A stretch of 64,000 bases of DNA from Actinoplanes italicus (GCF_003001815.1 NZ_PVMZ01000009.1:248001-312000), one strand, 5' to 3'. Counted from the stretch's first letter, positions 46,071-54,236 are shown. The notes: a model not told the origin generated them from the letters alone. A program made the numbers and translations.

Positions 46071-47078
46071 TCACCGCGCGGGCAGCCAGGTGGTGTCGGG
46101 TTCCGGGCCGACGATGAGGTCCTCGGTGATCCGGATGAGGTCGGTGCGGCTCACCGCGTACCCCGCGCCGATCATGACCCGCAGCAGACGGCCGTCGCCG
46201 AGGTCGACCCGGGCGGACGCCGACGCCCCGCGGCACGCCGAGAGACGCGCGGGCAGGTCCGGGCAGCCGAGATGCGTGTCGCCCAGGTGGATCGCCCCGG
46301 GCCGGCCGCGCAACGTGACCGGCTCGCCCTTGGCCGTGGAGACCTCCCACACCAGCTCGGCCTCGATCGCCCGGTCTCGCCGGAGGACCTCGTGCCACCG
46401 GACGGCGGTGCCACTCAGCCCGGCGCTGACCGGTCCGGTGAACGTCTCCGGCAGCCAGCCGAAGGCCAGTGAGACCTCCGCGACGGCGCTCGGATCCGGC
46501 TCGATCGACGCGGCCACCTGCCGGGCCACCTGTCCGGTCCGGTCTGACCGGCCCACCGACACGCTCAGGAACGACCGGTCGTCGACTTCGACCCAGACCT
46601 TTCCCGGACCCGGGTACGCCCACGCGCGCCGCCCGCCGAGGGTGAGTGGGTCGAACCCGGACGGGTCGAACTGCGAGCGCGGGACCAGGAACAGGTGGAC
46701 CATGTCGTCGCCGTCGGCTCCGCGTTGCCAGGTGCGCGTCTGCGACACCGGCCCGGTTCCGGGGACCGTTCCCATCCGCCCGACCTCGGTGAGCCCGGCC
46801 GGCAGCCATCCGGGGCGATACCCGACCGGGGCGCGGGTTGCGGTCGGCCGGGGGCTCACGGCCGGTTTCCTGTCGGGCAAGATCTTGGTGGGCGTACGAG
46901 GCCAGACCGCGACCGCCACTCCCGTCCCGGTGACCGCGGCCGCCGACGCCACCAGCAGTCCCCGCCGCTGCCGGTGTGCCCGGGCACGGGCCGCGATCCC
47001 GGCCGCGACCGGACCAGGGTCGTGCGCCCGGTCGGCGACCGTCGCCAGCGCGTCCCGCAGCATCTCGTCGTCGTTCAT
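46071..47078 (-). CDS. Membrane protein paired with SigE-family sigma factor
   Basis: A 335-residue protein. An acidic N-terminus, MNDDEMLRDALATVADRAHDPGP, precedes one membrane segment (about 40-58). A Pro/Thr linker and an extracytoplasmic beta-rich domain follow. Start and preceding stop overlap (ATGA). The arrangement and topology match the 36.3-kb pair, so anti-sigma or co-sensor function is inferred. No zinc anti-sigma motif was seen. Confidence 0.72.
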   Translation of the reverse strand: MNDDEMLRDALATVADRAHDPGPVAAGIAARARAHRQRRGLLVASAAAVTGTGVAVAVWPRTPTKILPDRKPAVSPRPTATRAPVGYRPGWLPAGLTEVGRMGTVPGTGPVSQTRTWQRGADGDDMVHLFLVPRSQFDPSGFDPLTLGGRRAWAYPGPGKVWVEVDDRSFLSVSVGRSDRTGQVARQVAASIEPDPSAVAEVSLAFGWLPETFTGPVSAGLSGTAVRWHEVLRRDRAIEAELVWEVSTAKGEPVTLRGRPGAIHLGDTHLGCPDLPARLSACRGASASARVDLGDGRLLRVMIGAGYAVSRTDLIRITEDLIVGPEPDTTWLPAR

Positions 47079-47644
47079 CGGACCTCTGCCTCCAAACGGA
47101 GCTTGGCCAGGGCCGTCGACGCCTGCGCGCGCACGGTCGACGCCCGGCTCCCCATCAGCTCGGCGATCTCGTCGTAGGTGTGGCCCTCGAAGTACCGCAG
47201 CACGATCACCGCCCGCTGCCGTGGCGGCAGAGCGGCCACCCGGCGGATCAGCTCGTCGCGTTCCTGCCGTGCGGCGAGCGGGTCGACGGCCTCGGCGCGG
47301 GTGTCCAGCTGCTCGTGCGACATCGGGACGACCCGTCCCCACCTGCGTCGCAGGGACAAGAACTCGTTCAGGACCATGCGTTTCACGTACGCCTCGGGTT
47401 GTTCCATCCCCGAGATCCGCCGCCACCGTCCGGAGACCCGGACCATCACCTCGCCGACGATGTCGTCGGCCTGGTGCGGATCGCAGGTGAGGACGGTCGC
47501 GTAGCGCAGCAGCGCCCCGAGCCGCGCCCCGGCGAACTCCTCGAACGAACTATTTTCAATGTGGCGAGGCCGGGCCTCCCGGCCGTCCGCCGACAACCTC
47601 GCGCCGCCGGGCTCGACGCCAGATTGAAAATGGTTCGCTGTCAT
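47075..47644 (-). CDS. SigE-family sigma-70 factor with unusual N-terminal extension
   Basis: A 189-residue ECF-type sigma. Region 2 begins at FEEFAGARLGALLRYATVLTCDPHQADDIVGEVMVRV. Region 4 is LPPRQRAVIVLRYFEGHTYDEIAELMGSRASTVRAQASTALAKLR. Family members normally start a few residues before FEEF. Here the first good start, ATG 47644 with GGAGGGG three bases upstream, adds about 33 residues, and those codons lie in a long AT-containing inverted repeat (47546-47637). An insertion may have altered the 5' end. The gene diverges from an MBL hydrolase. Confidence 0.85.
   Translation of the reverse strand: MTANHFQSGVEPGGARLSADGREARPRHIENSSFEEFAGARLGALLRYATVLTCDPHQADDIVGEVMVRVSGRWRRISGMEQPEAYVKRMVLNEFLSLRRRWGRVVPMSHEQLDTRAEAVDPLAARQERDELIRRVAALPPRQRAVIVLRYFEGHTYDEIAELMGSRASTVRAQASTALAKLRLEAEVR
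47546..47637. repeat. 92-bp inverted repeat inside the sigma-factor 5' coding region, MITE-like
   Basis: CGAAC (47546), ATTTTCAAT (47552-47560) and GGCG (47563-47566) are mirrored by CGCC (47617-47620), ATTGAAAAT (47623-47631) and GTTCG (47633-47637). The AT-rich nonamers stand out in this GC-rich DNA. The interior is GC-rich with its own short hairpins. No clear target duplication is seen. Confidence 0.65.
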
Positions 47645-47693
47645 GCCCCTCCAACGCTCCCGATCCGGCAAGTGCTTAGCGGACAATCCAGGA

Positions 47694-48302
47694 ATGCTGC
47701 GTGTGGATCACGGTGTCGTCTCCGGCACCTTCAGCCTGGACGGTCAGACCTTCGACGTCGACAACAACATCTGGGTCGTCGGCGACGACGAGGAGTGTGT
47801 GGTGATCGACGCCCCGCACGACGTGGACGCGATCCTCAAGGTGGTGGGGGACCGGCGCCTGGTCGCGATCGTCTGCACTCACGCCCACGACGATCATGTG
47901 CGGATGGCGCCCGAGCTCCGCGAGCGGACCGGCGCGCCGATCCTGCTGCATCCGGCGGAGTGGCCGCTGTGGGAGCTGACCCACGGCTCGGACGTGTGGT
48001 GGAACATCGACCTGGCCGACGGCGCCCGCATCGAGGTGGCCGGCTCGGCACTGACGGTGCTGCACACGCCGGGTCACGCGCCGGGCGCGGTCTGCCTGCA
48101 CGTCCCCGAACTGGACTGCGTGTTCACCGGCGACACCCTGTTCAACGGCGGGCCGGGCGCGACCGGCCGCTCCTATTCCGACGCGGATCTGATCGTCGAG
48201 TCGATCCGGGCGAAGCTGTTCGCCCTGCCGCCGTCGACCGTGGTGCACACCGGCCACGGCGACGACACGACGATCGGGGCGGAGGCCGACCGTCTGACAT
48301 AG
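47694..48302 (+). CDS. MBL-fold metallo-hydrolase
   Basis: A 202-residue metallo-beta-lactamase-fold enzyme. The zinc motif is THAHDDH, with the next ligand His in HTPGHAPGA, the bridging Asp in FTGDTLF and the last His in VHTGHGDDT. This pattern fits glyoxalase II-like or persulfide-dioxygenase-like small hydrolases; substrate unknown. The ATG at 47694 marks the natural domain start. It diverges from the sigma gene with about 50 bp between them and may be a target. Confidence 0.88.
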   Translation: MLRVDHGVVSGTFSLDGQTFDVDNNIWVVGDDEECVVIDAPHDVDAILKVVGDRRLVAIVCTHAHDDHVRMAPELRERTGAPILLHPAEWPLWELTHGSDVWWNIDLADGARIEVAGSALTVLHTPGHAPGAVCLHVPELDCVFTGDTLFNGGPGATGRSYSDADLIVESIRAKLFALPPSTVVHTGHGDDTTIGAEADRLT

Positions 48303-48349
48303 ACGGTCACCCCTACGATCGGTGCCATCACCGGTAGTGAGGGGTATTG

Positions 48350-50497
48350 ATGTCGGATCGCGGTCGCCTCCTACGTTCCCTGCTGACCGCCGACGTGCTC
48401 CTCCGCGTGGCCGCGGTCGTCCTGGCCGGACTGATCGTGGTCCGCTCGCTGTTGGCCGGCGCTGCCGGTGTCTGGTCGATGGTGCTGGTCCTGGCCTCGA
48501 CGGCCGCCCTCTGGGCGGCCGTCCGGCTGGCCGCCCGCGTGCGTGTGGTGCTGACCGAGGCGACCGCCGACGCGCCGAGCCTGCCGTCGTTCATCGCCGA
48601 CCGCCCGCGCTCCCGGCTCGCCGCGATCCTGGCGCTGCTGGTGCTGGTCGTGCACGCCGCGATCACCGGTTACGTCGGTGTCTGGACGATCATGATCGCC
48701 GTCCTGCTGGCCGCGATCGCGGCCCTGCTCAGCCCGAACCTGCGGCTCGTGCTGGTGCTCGGCACCACGGCCGTGGTGTTCGCCGCGGCGACCGTCTTCG
48801 TGGCCACGTTCTTCCAGGGCAGCACCGAGGCCCGCGCGCTGGTCGTCTCGCTGGCGGCGGTGGTCCTGCCGGTGCTCGTCTCGGACAAGCTGGTGGGCCT
48901 GTTCAAGCAGCCGGCGCTGACCACCACGCATCACGCGGTGCTGGCCGTGCTGACGCTGCTGCTCGGGTTCCTCGGGTGGACGCGCGCGGACTGGCTGCCC
49001 GGTGTCATGCACAACTGCTACACGCTGCCGACCTCGACCGGCATCACGATGCTGCGGGCCACCGCCGACGGCAGCCGCTGCTACGGCCTGCTCGACACGG
49101 CCGACGCCGGGGTCTTCGCGGCGGCCGCGTTCGGCCGCGATCCGGTGACGACCGCCCTGGAGCGCCGGATCCTGGCCGCCAACCGGCCCCTCGAGGAGGG
49201 TGACCTGACCGTGGTCTGGCTGGGTGCGCTCTCCTGCGATCCACTGCCGGGCGACGCGACCCGTTGCGCCGACGGCCGCGACTACCCGTCGGAACGCGAC
49301 CAGCTGCGTGCCATGCTCTTCGCCCAGCGGCACATCGAGGAGACCACCGACCACCGGCTGCACGTCGTCATCGCCGACGCCACGCAGGACGTCCGGCACG
49401 CCGACGACATCGCCAAGATGATCATCGAGCGGCGTGCCGCCCTCGGCTCGCGGGTGGCGGTGATCGGTGGCGGCGACAGCCGGGACACCACGCAGAGCGC
49501 CATCAACCGGCTGCTCGACGCCGGTATCCCGTTCATCGCGCCGAACCTGCTGGCCGACCTGGGTGCGCCCGGCCGCCCGTTCGTCGATCGGCCCGGTTAC
49601 CTCCAGCTGGCCCCGCCGAACCTGGCCTACGCCGAGCACACCGCCGGCCTGCTGTCCGCCGAGTTCCCGAAGGGCTTCCGGCTCGATATCTACCAGCACC
49701 CCAGCCCCACCGACCTCTACACGACGTCGCTGGTCAACGACCTGCTGGCCGCGGTACGCCCGATCGCGGGCGCCAGTGCGCGGCATGTCGCGGCCCTGGA
49801 CCGGATCGACGAAACGATCTGCGCGGACGCCGAGGGCCCGCCCACCGTCACGTATTTCGCCGACCGGTGGACCCGGTTCGCCGAGTTCGTCCAGCGGCTC
49901 AAGGAGGTGTGCGGTCATTCCCGGCCGCGCCTGGTGATCGCCGACGGTTCGGTGAGCCGGTTCATGGCCAACTACCAGCTGCGGGCGGTCAGCACCGCGG
50001 ACTGGCCGGTCGACTACTACGTCGGCGGCCCCGGCTGCTCGGCTCTGACCGATCCGTCCCTGGATGTACTGACCAAGCAGATCCAGCACTTCCACGGCCT
50101 GTTCGGCATGGCCGAGAACGCCACCTTCACCTGTGCCGACCGTGCCCCGGGAGCCAACGGCGAGCTCCGTGACGCCTGCACGCTCGACGCCGCCGCCAAG
50201 CGGGCCAGCCAGCCCTGCCAGCCCAACGATCTGGGCGGCTTCCTGCTGCCGGCCTGGGACGCGGTTCTGCTCGCCGACGCCGTGCTGCCGCCGGTCGACC
50301 CCGACGGGCAGCAGGCGCCCGCCGACTACCTGGCCGGGCTCAAGGTCACCGGACTGCAGCTGTCCACGCGTGAATCCGTCGCCTACGTGTACCGCGGGCG
50401 TCTGCAGGACCCCACGGTTCCCGTGCTGCTCTGGCACGTGGACCCGCTCAACGACCCCAGCCGTGTCTGGGAGCTGCCGAGCCCCGCACTTCGCTGA
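48350..50497 (+). CDS. Polytopic membrane protein fused to a type-I periplasmic-binding-protein-like domain
   Basis: A 715-residue protein. Residues 1-230 contain about six hydrophobic segments. Residues about 235-715 are extracytoplasmic by topology. Their pattern, VVWLGALSCDP, DHRLHVVIADATQDVRHADDIAKMIIERR, RVAVIGGGDSRDTTQSAINRLLDAGIPFIAPNLL, PGYLQLAPPNLAYAEHTAGLL and PRLVIADGS, resembles leucine/amino-acid-binding and receptor folds. Cys pairs may form disulfides. No kinase or cyclase output domain is attached and no ABC permease is adjacent, so it looks like a receptor or ligand-capture protein rather than a transporter part. The ATG at 48350 follows GAGGGG. Confidence 0.75.
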   Translation: MSDRGRLLRSLLTADVLLRVAAVVLAGLIVVRSLLAGAAGVWSMVLVLASTAALWAAVRLAARVRVVLTEATADAPSLPSFIADRPRSRLAAILALLVLVVHAAITGYVGVWTIMIAVLLAAIAALLSPNLRLVLVLGTTAVVFAAATVFVATFFQGSTEARALVVSLAAVVLPVLVSDKLVGLFKQPALTTTHHAVLAVLTLLLGFLGWTRADWLPGVMHNCYTLPTSTGITMLRATADGSRCYGLLDTADAGVFAAAAFGRDPVTTALERRILAANRPLEEGDLTVVWLGALSCDPLPGDATRCADGRDYPSERDQLRAMLFAQRHIEETTDHRLHVVIADATQDVRHADDIAKMIIERRAALGSRVAVIGGGDSRDTTQSAINRLLDAGIPFIAPNLLADLGAPGRPFVDRPGYLQLAPPNLAYAEHTAGLLSAEFPKGFRLDIYQHPSPTDLYTTSLVNDLLAAVRPIAGASARHVAALDRIDETICADAEGPPTVTYFADRWTRFAEFVQRLKEVCGHSRPRLVIADGSVSRFMANYQLRAVSTADWPVDYYVGGPGCSALTDPSLDVLTKQIQHFHGLFGMAENATFTCADRAPGANGELRDACTLDAAAKRASQPCQPNDLGGFLLPAWDAVLLADAVLPPVDPDGQQAPADYLAGLKVTGLQLSTRESVAYVYRGRLQDPTVPVLLWHVDPLNDPSRVWELPSPALR

Positions 50498-50654
50498 CTT
50501 TCCGCTGGGCTCGGCCGGGGCCAGTCTCCTCCTCGTCGGGTGCGGGCGCTGGGTTTCGCGTACTCCCATGACGCTCCGAATTGTTTCGATTACGTTGCGT
50601 TATCGGCACGCGGGTCGGTCATCGGGGATCGCCCGCAAACCGAGGGGAGAAACC
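50498..50654. other. Promoter region of the Q-rich/subtilase gene set
   Basis: About 157 bp without a gene. The segment around 50578-50610 is AT-richer (GAATTGTTTCG, TTACGTTGCGTTATC) and probably holds the promoter, but no confident -35/-10 pair was found. GAGGGGAGAAACC precedes the next ATG. Confidence 0.4.
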
Positions 50655-51122
50655 ATGAGCACGGCTACGTACGCGCCGACCGGTCCGGCAACGACGTTCG
50701 GCTCGGCGTATGGCCCGCAGTTCGGGCTCGACTCGCAGCTCGCCCAGATGGGCCAGTTCGCGCAGCAGTCCCCGTTCCAGCAGCAGTTCCCGTTCCAGCA
50801 GCAGTCGCCGTTCCAGCAGTCGCCGTTCCAGCAGCAGTCGCCGTACCTGCAGCAGCAGCTCCCGTTCCAGCAGCAGCACCAGCTGCAGCACGCGATCGCA
50901 CAGCACGTGCAGCAGTCGATCGCCAACCAGGTGCAGCAGGCCCAGATCCAGCAGGCCATCGCGCAGCAGGTACAGCAGGCCCAGATCCAGCAGGCGGTCG
51001 CCCAGCAGATGCAGCAGGCGCAGCTTCAGCAGGCCATCGCCCGGCACTGGCAGCAGGGCCACCCCGGCGCGCTGTACGGCGGCCTGCCGGGAAGCCCGTA
51101 CGGCCAGACCATGTGGAACTGA
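50655..51122 (+). CDS. Glutamine-rich low-complexity (prion-like) protein
   Basis: A 155-residue protein with no known domain. After a Gly/Ala/Thr-rich N-terminus, residues about 30-80 are repeats of (S/L)PFQQQ and related PFQQQF. Residues about 80-140 are Q- and A-rich helical heptad-like repeats, HAIAQHVQQSIANQVQQAQIQQAIAQQVQQAQ and so on. The C-terminus is PGALYGGLPGSPYGQTMWN. There is no signal peptide. Such composition favours aggregation, condensate formation or coiled-coil assembly. GAGGGGAG precedes ATG. It heads a set with a small helical protein and a subtilase, and could be their scaffold or substrate. Confidence 0.85.
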   Translation: MSTATYAPTGPATTFGSAYGPQFGLDSQLAQMGQFAQQSPFQQQFPFQQQSPFQQSPFQQQSPYLQQQLPFQQQHQLQHAIAQHVQQSIANQVQQAQIQQAIAQQVQQAQIQQAVAQQMQQAQLQQAIARHWQQGHPGALYGGLPGSPYGQTMWN

Positions 51123-51135
51123 TCCGGAGCCGGCC

Positions 51136-51414
51136 GTGACCTATCTCAGCACGATGCCGTTCGGATCCTTCGTGGCGGAACCTCCCGTCGAGGCGATGCG
51201 GCAGCCGGCGGCCGCGAGCATCCAGCGCTGCTACCGCTGGCTGGAAGCGGCGTCACCGGTGCTGCCGCAGGTCGCGGCCCTGGCGCCGGGCCTGGTCACG
51301 GCCGTCCAGCAGTACGCGGCACAGCAGTACGCGGCCAGCCTGCACCAGTCGGGGGCGGTGCTGCAGACCGTGCAGCACCTGCGTGCGACCGTGCCCGGCC
51401 TGCCCGCGCTGTGA
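51136..51414 (+). CDS. Small helical protein between Q-rich protein and subtilase
   Basis: A 92-residue product, GTG start with GGAG seven bases upstream. It starts MTYLSTMPFGSFVAEPPVEAM, then forms predicted helices: ASIQRCYRWLEAASPVLPQVAALAPGLVTAVQQYAAQQYAASLHQSGAVLQTVQHLR. The VQQYAAQQYAA stretch recalls the Q/A repeats of the preceding protein, suggesting interaction. No family was recognised. It is 13 bp downstream of the Q-rich gene and 69 bp upstream of the subtilase. Confidence 0.75.
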   Translation: MTYLSTMPFGSFVAEPPVEAMRQPAAASIQRCYRWLEAASPVLPQVAALAPGLVTAVQQYAAQQYAASLHQSGAVLQTVQHLRATVPGLPAL

Positions 51415-51427
51415 GCGACGATTTTGA

Positions 51428-51457
51428 GCGGCCGGGCCCCTGAGCGGGCCCGGCCGC
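51428..51457 (+). terminator. Intra-operon hairpin before the subtilase gene
   Basis: GCGGCCGGGCCC (51428-51439) pairs with GGGCCCGGCCGC (51446-51457) around six bases. Without a T-run it may attenuate transcription or set relative expression of the subtilase. Confidence 0.55.
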
Positions 51458-51483
51458 ACCTCGAACTGATCCGGAGACTGACG

Positions 51484-53325
51484 ATGACCGACCCAAACTC
51501 CGCCGTACCGGTCGGCTCGCGGCGGGAGCGTTACCTGGTGGCGCCGCTAGGCGCCCCGCCCGAGGCCGACCGCCTGTTCGCCCGGCTGGCGGAGGACTCC
51601 GCCACCACCGTGCATCGAGTCGTCACCACCGCACCGGCCTTCGCGGTGGTGGAGATGGACGCCGACCGGGCCGCCATGCTGACCATGTCCGGAGCCGTGC
51701 ATGTCGAGCCGGATCTGCCGCTGCGCTACGCGTCGCCGGTGCAGGACCCGGCGGTGATCCCGCCCGGCGAGGTCGCGAAGGTGCCTTTCCTGGTCACCGG
51801 CAGCGACGGCCGTCCCCTGGAGGGCGCCGAGGTCTACCTGATGCACGAGACGTTCCCGTTGCGCGGGGTGACCGGCGCCGACGGCCGTGTCGTGATCGAC
51901 ACCCCTGCCGGTGTGCTGCCGGCCGTCGACGGGGTGCACGTCAAACCCCGCTACGACTACTGGGCCGTGTGGCTGGGCCGTCCCGACCTGAGCACGGGCG
52001 CGCCGAACCTCGTGACGTGCCCGTCGTTCGCCGAGACGTTCCCCGGCTTCCCGCAGCGGCCGCTGGACGGCTGGGCGCGCCGGGCCATGCGGTTCGACGC
52101 GCTGCCGCCGACGTTCCGCGGTGACGGCGTACGGATCGCGATCGTCGACTCGGGCGCCTCGGTGGAACATCCCGACCTGCAGGGACGGGTCGTCGGCGAC
52201 CGGGACCGCTGGTTCGACCCGGTCGGGCACGGAACCCACGTGGCCGGGATCATCGGCGGGGCCGACGACGGACACGGCGTCGTCGGGGTCGTGCCGGAGG
52301 CGGTGCTGCACTCCTGCCGGATCTTCCCGGACGGCCGGTTCAGCGACCTGATCGAGGCGATCGACCACTGCATCGCCGAGAAGATCGACGTGATCAATCT
52401 CAGCCTCGGCAACGCCCAGCCGTCGGCGCTGGTGGCCGCCCGCATCGAGCAGGCCCGCCAGGCCGGGATCGCCTGTGTGGCGGCGGCCGGTAGTTCCGGT
52501 GGCCCGGTCATGTTCCCGGCCTCGATGCCGACGGTGCTGGCGGTCGCGGCGATCGGCAAGCTCGGCGGCTATCCGCCGGAGAGCTTCCATGCCACCCGTG
52601 TGTACGGGGTACCGACCGTCGACGGATACTTCTCCGCCTCGTTCACCTGCCACGGGCCTGAGATCGACGTGTGTGCGCCGGGTGTGGCGATCGTGTCGTC
52701 GGTGCCGCCGTCGCACTACGCGGCGTGGGACGGCACCTCGTTCGCCGCGCCGTACGTGACCGGCCTCGCGGCCCTGCTGCTGGCCCATCACCCGGACTTC
52801 CGCAGCCGCTGGGCGAACCGGGACAGCGCCCGTGTGGACCGGCTGTTCGAGCTGATCAAGGGCAGTTGCCGGCCGCTGGCGCTGGGCGGGATGAGCCGTA
52901 GTGGCGCCGGGTTGCCGGACGCGGTCGCGGCGCTCGGACTGGTTCCGCCGGTGACGACGAGCCCGCCCGCGCATCCGATCCTGGCCGAACTGTGGACCAT
53001 GATGGCCCAGTCCGGGCTGATCCCGGTGAGCGTGCCGACCGTGGGATCACCGGTGCATCTGCAGCCGGCCCACTTCGGGGCGCCCGCCTACTTCCCGGGT
53101 CACGGCTCTCCGGGCCAGGGCTCTCCGGGCCAGGGCTCTCCGGGCCAGGGCTCTCCGGGCCAGGGCTCTCCGGGGCACGGCTCTCCGGGCCACGGGGACG
53201 GCGCCGGGCAGCGCGACGGTCACGACCAGCCGAGCCGGATCACCCTGACCGCCCCGGCCGGCGAACCGCTGGACCCGCTGCGGGCCGCGATGCGCTCGGC
53301 CGGCCTGCTGCCCCAGAACAACTGA
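51484..53325 (+). CDS. Signal-less S8 subtilisin-like protease with regulatory-like domain and GSPGQ-repeat tail
   Basis: A 613-residue protease. Residues about 15-80 resemble an inhibitor-like propeptide. About 95-165 is a carboxypeptidase-regulatory-like beta domain (VPFLVTGSDGRPLEGAEVYLM). The S8 core is about 205-490, with Asp222 (IVDSG), His249 (GHGTHVAG) and Ser419 (GTSFAAP). The oxyanion-hole Asn motif normally reads AAGN, but here it is AAGSSGG with Ser337. The tail has HPILAELWTMMAQSGLIP, seven GSPG(Q/H) repeats (about 541-568) and LRAAMRSAGLLPQNN, a second copy of the AxxxMxxxGLxP pattern. No Sec or Tat signal exists, so it is cytoplasmic or exported by another route. It is linked to the Q-rich and small genes. 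Confidence 0.88.
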   Translation: MTDPNSAVPVGSRRERYLVAPLGAPPEADRLFARLAEDSATTVHRVVTTAPAFAVVEMDADRAAMLTMSGAVHVEPDLPLRYASPVQDPAVIPPGEVAKVPFLVTGSDGRPLEGAEVYLMHETFPLRGVTGADGRVVIDTPAGVLPAVDGVHVKPRYDYWAVWLGRPDLSTGAPNLVTCPSFAETFPGFPQRPLDGWARRAMRFDALPPTFRGDGVRIAIVDSGASVEHPDLQGRVVGDRDRWFDPVGHGTHVAGIIGGADDGHGVVGVVPEAVLHSCRIFPDGRFSDLIEAIDHCIAEKIDVINLSLGNAQPSALVAARIEQARQAGIACVAAAGSSGGPVMFPASMPTVLAVAAIGKLGGYPPESFHATRVYGVPTVDGYFSASFTCHGPEIDVCAPGVAIVSSVPPSHYAAWDGTSFAAPYVTGLAALLLAHHPDFRSRWANRDSARVDRLFELIKGSCRPLALGGMSRSGAGLPDAVAALGLVPPVTTSPPAHPILAELWTMMAQSGLIPVSVPTVGSPVHLQPAHFGAPAYFPGHGSPGQGSPGQGSPGQGSPGQGSPGHGSPGHGDGAGQRDGHDQPSRITLTAPAGEPLDPLRAAMRSAGLLPQNN

Positions 53326-53333
53326 AGATCAAA

Positions 53334-53396
53334 ACCCGGCTGTGTTGTACGGCTGTCTCAGCCTTGCTGAGACAGCGGTGCGGCACAGCCGGTTGA
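53334..53396. repeat. Dispersed palindromic element, copy 2
   Basis: CCGGCTGTG (53336-53344) pairs with CACAGCCGG (53384-53392), and inside GCTGTCTCAGC (53352-53362) pairs with GCTGAGACAGC (53366-53376) with a three-base loop. It begins nine bases after the subtilase stop and aligns with the element at 20161-20220. Confidence 0.8.
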
Positions 53397-53547
53397 CCAC
53401 CGCATAAGCCCGGCGGTCGCGCTGTCGGCCGGGACCCCACGCCTGCGTCGCGGTGTAGGCCCGTTACTCCTCGTAGGCCGTACAAAAGAAAGCGAAGTAA
53501 GGGCGAGAGAAACGCCCACCTGGCGTCGACTGGGGTGAGACGGAGGG

Positions 53548-53566
53548 TTAGGCTGCCCTAACCTCA
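53548..53566 (+). promoter_or_regulatory. IdeR/DtxR-like iron box overlapping the promoter of the DUF3159 gene
   Basis: TTAGGCTGCCCTAACCTCA matches the recalled 19-bp IdeR/DtxR consensus at about 14 positions, including both outer half-sites (TTAGG, CTAACCT). The sequence also contains TAGGCT, an actinobacterial -10 box, about 29 bases before the ATG. Confidence 0.5.
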
Positions 53567-53582
53567 CAAGGGGCGGGTGGAG

Positions 53583-54236
53583 ATGGCGCAGCCGGAATCG
53601 CTGGCGGAGTTGCTGAACGGGCGGCGGGCCGCAGTCGACGCCTCACTGCCCGCGGTCGGGTTCGTGGCCGGCTGGCTGGCCTTCGGCGAGTCGATCTGGG
53701 CCGGCGCGATCGCCGCCGTGATCTGCGCGATCGGGCTGTCGGCGTGGCGGCTGCGCAAGGGCGACAAACCCCGCGCCGTACTGATCGGGCTGTTCGTGGT
53801 CTGCATCGCCGCCCTGATCGCGCTCTACACCGGCAAGGCGGAGAACTTCTTCCTGCTCCAGCTGCTCAGCAACGGCGCCAGCGTGCTCGCCTGGGTGATC
53901 AGCATCGTCATCCGCTGGCCGCTGCTCGGCATCGTGGTGGGCACCGTGCTCGGACAGAAGACCCGCTGGCGGCGTGACCCGGCACTGCTCAGGGCCTACT
54001 CGCGGGGCAGCTGGGTGTGGGTCGCCCAGTACGTGATCCGCGTCGCCGTGTTCCTCCCGCTCTACCAGGCCGGTTACATGGCCGCACTGGGCACCGCGCG
54101 GGTCCTGCTGTCCGGGCCGCTGGTCGCCGCGTGCCTGGCGGTGAGCTGGTGGGTGATCCGCCGCAGCCTTCCGGCGGACCACCCGGGCCTGCGTCATCCG
54201 GTCGTCGACGAGCCCGCTCAGAAGGCCGCTTCGTAG
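53583..54236 (+). CDS. DUF3159-family membrane protein
   Basis: A 217-residue protein with about five to six hydrophobic segments. It matches DUF3159: ESLAELLNGRRAAVDASLPAVGFVAGWL, NGASVLAWVISIVIRWPLLGIVVGTVLGQ, WRRDPALLRAYSRGSWVWVAQYVIRVAVFLPLY. Function unknown. Its promoter overlaps an IdeR-like box, so iron-dependent repression is inferred. The ATG at 53583 was chosen; GTG at 53577 is in frame. Its 3' end overlaps the convergent anti-sigma-like gene by 19 bp. Confidence 0.85.
   Translation: MAQPESLAELLNGRRAAVDASLPAVGFVAGWLAFGESIWAGAIAAVICAIGLSAWRLRKGDKPRAVLIGLFVVCIAALIALYTGKAENFFLLQLLSNGASVLAWVISIVIRWPLLGIVVGTVLGQKTRWRRDPALLRAYSRGSWVWVAQYVIRVAVFLPLYQAGYMAALGTARVLLSGPLVAACLAVSWWVIRRSLPADHPGLRHPVVDEPAQKAAS

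Noticed and set aside
48371..50569. A 732-codon minus-strand frame opposite the PBP-like membrane protein
   Set aside because: No recognisable domain, biased Gly/Val/Gln/Arg content, and the plus-strand protein has clear membrane segments and fold motifs.
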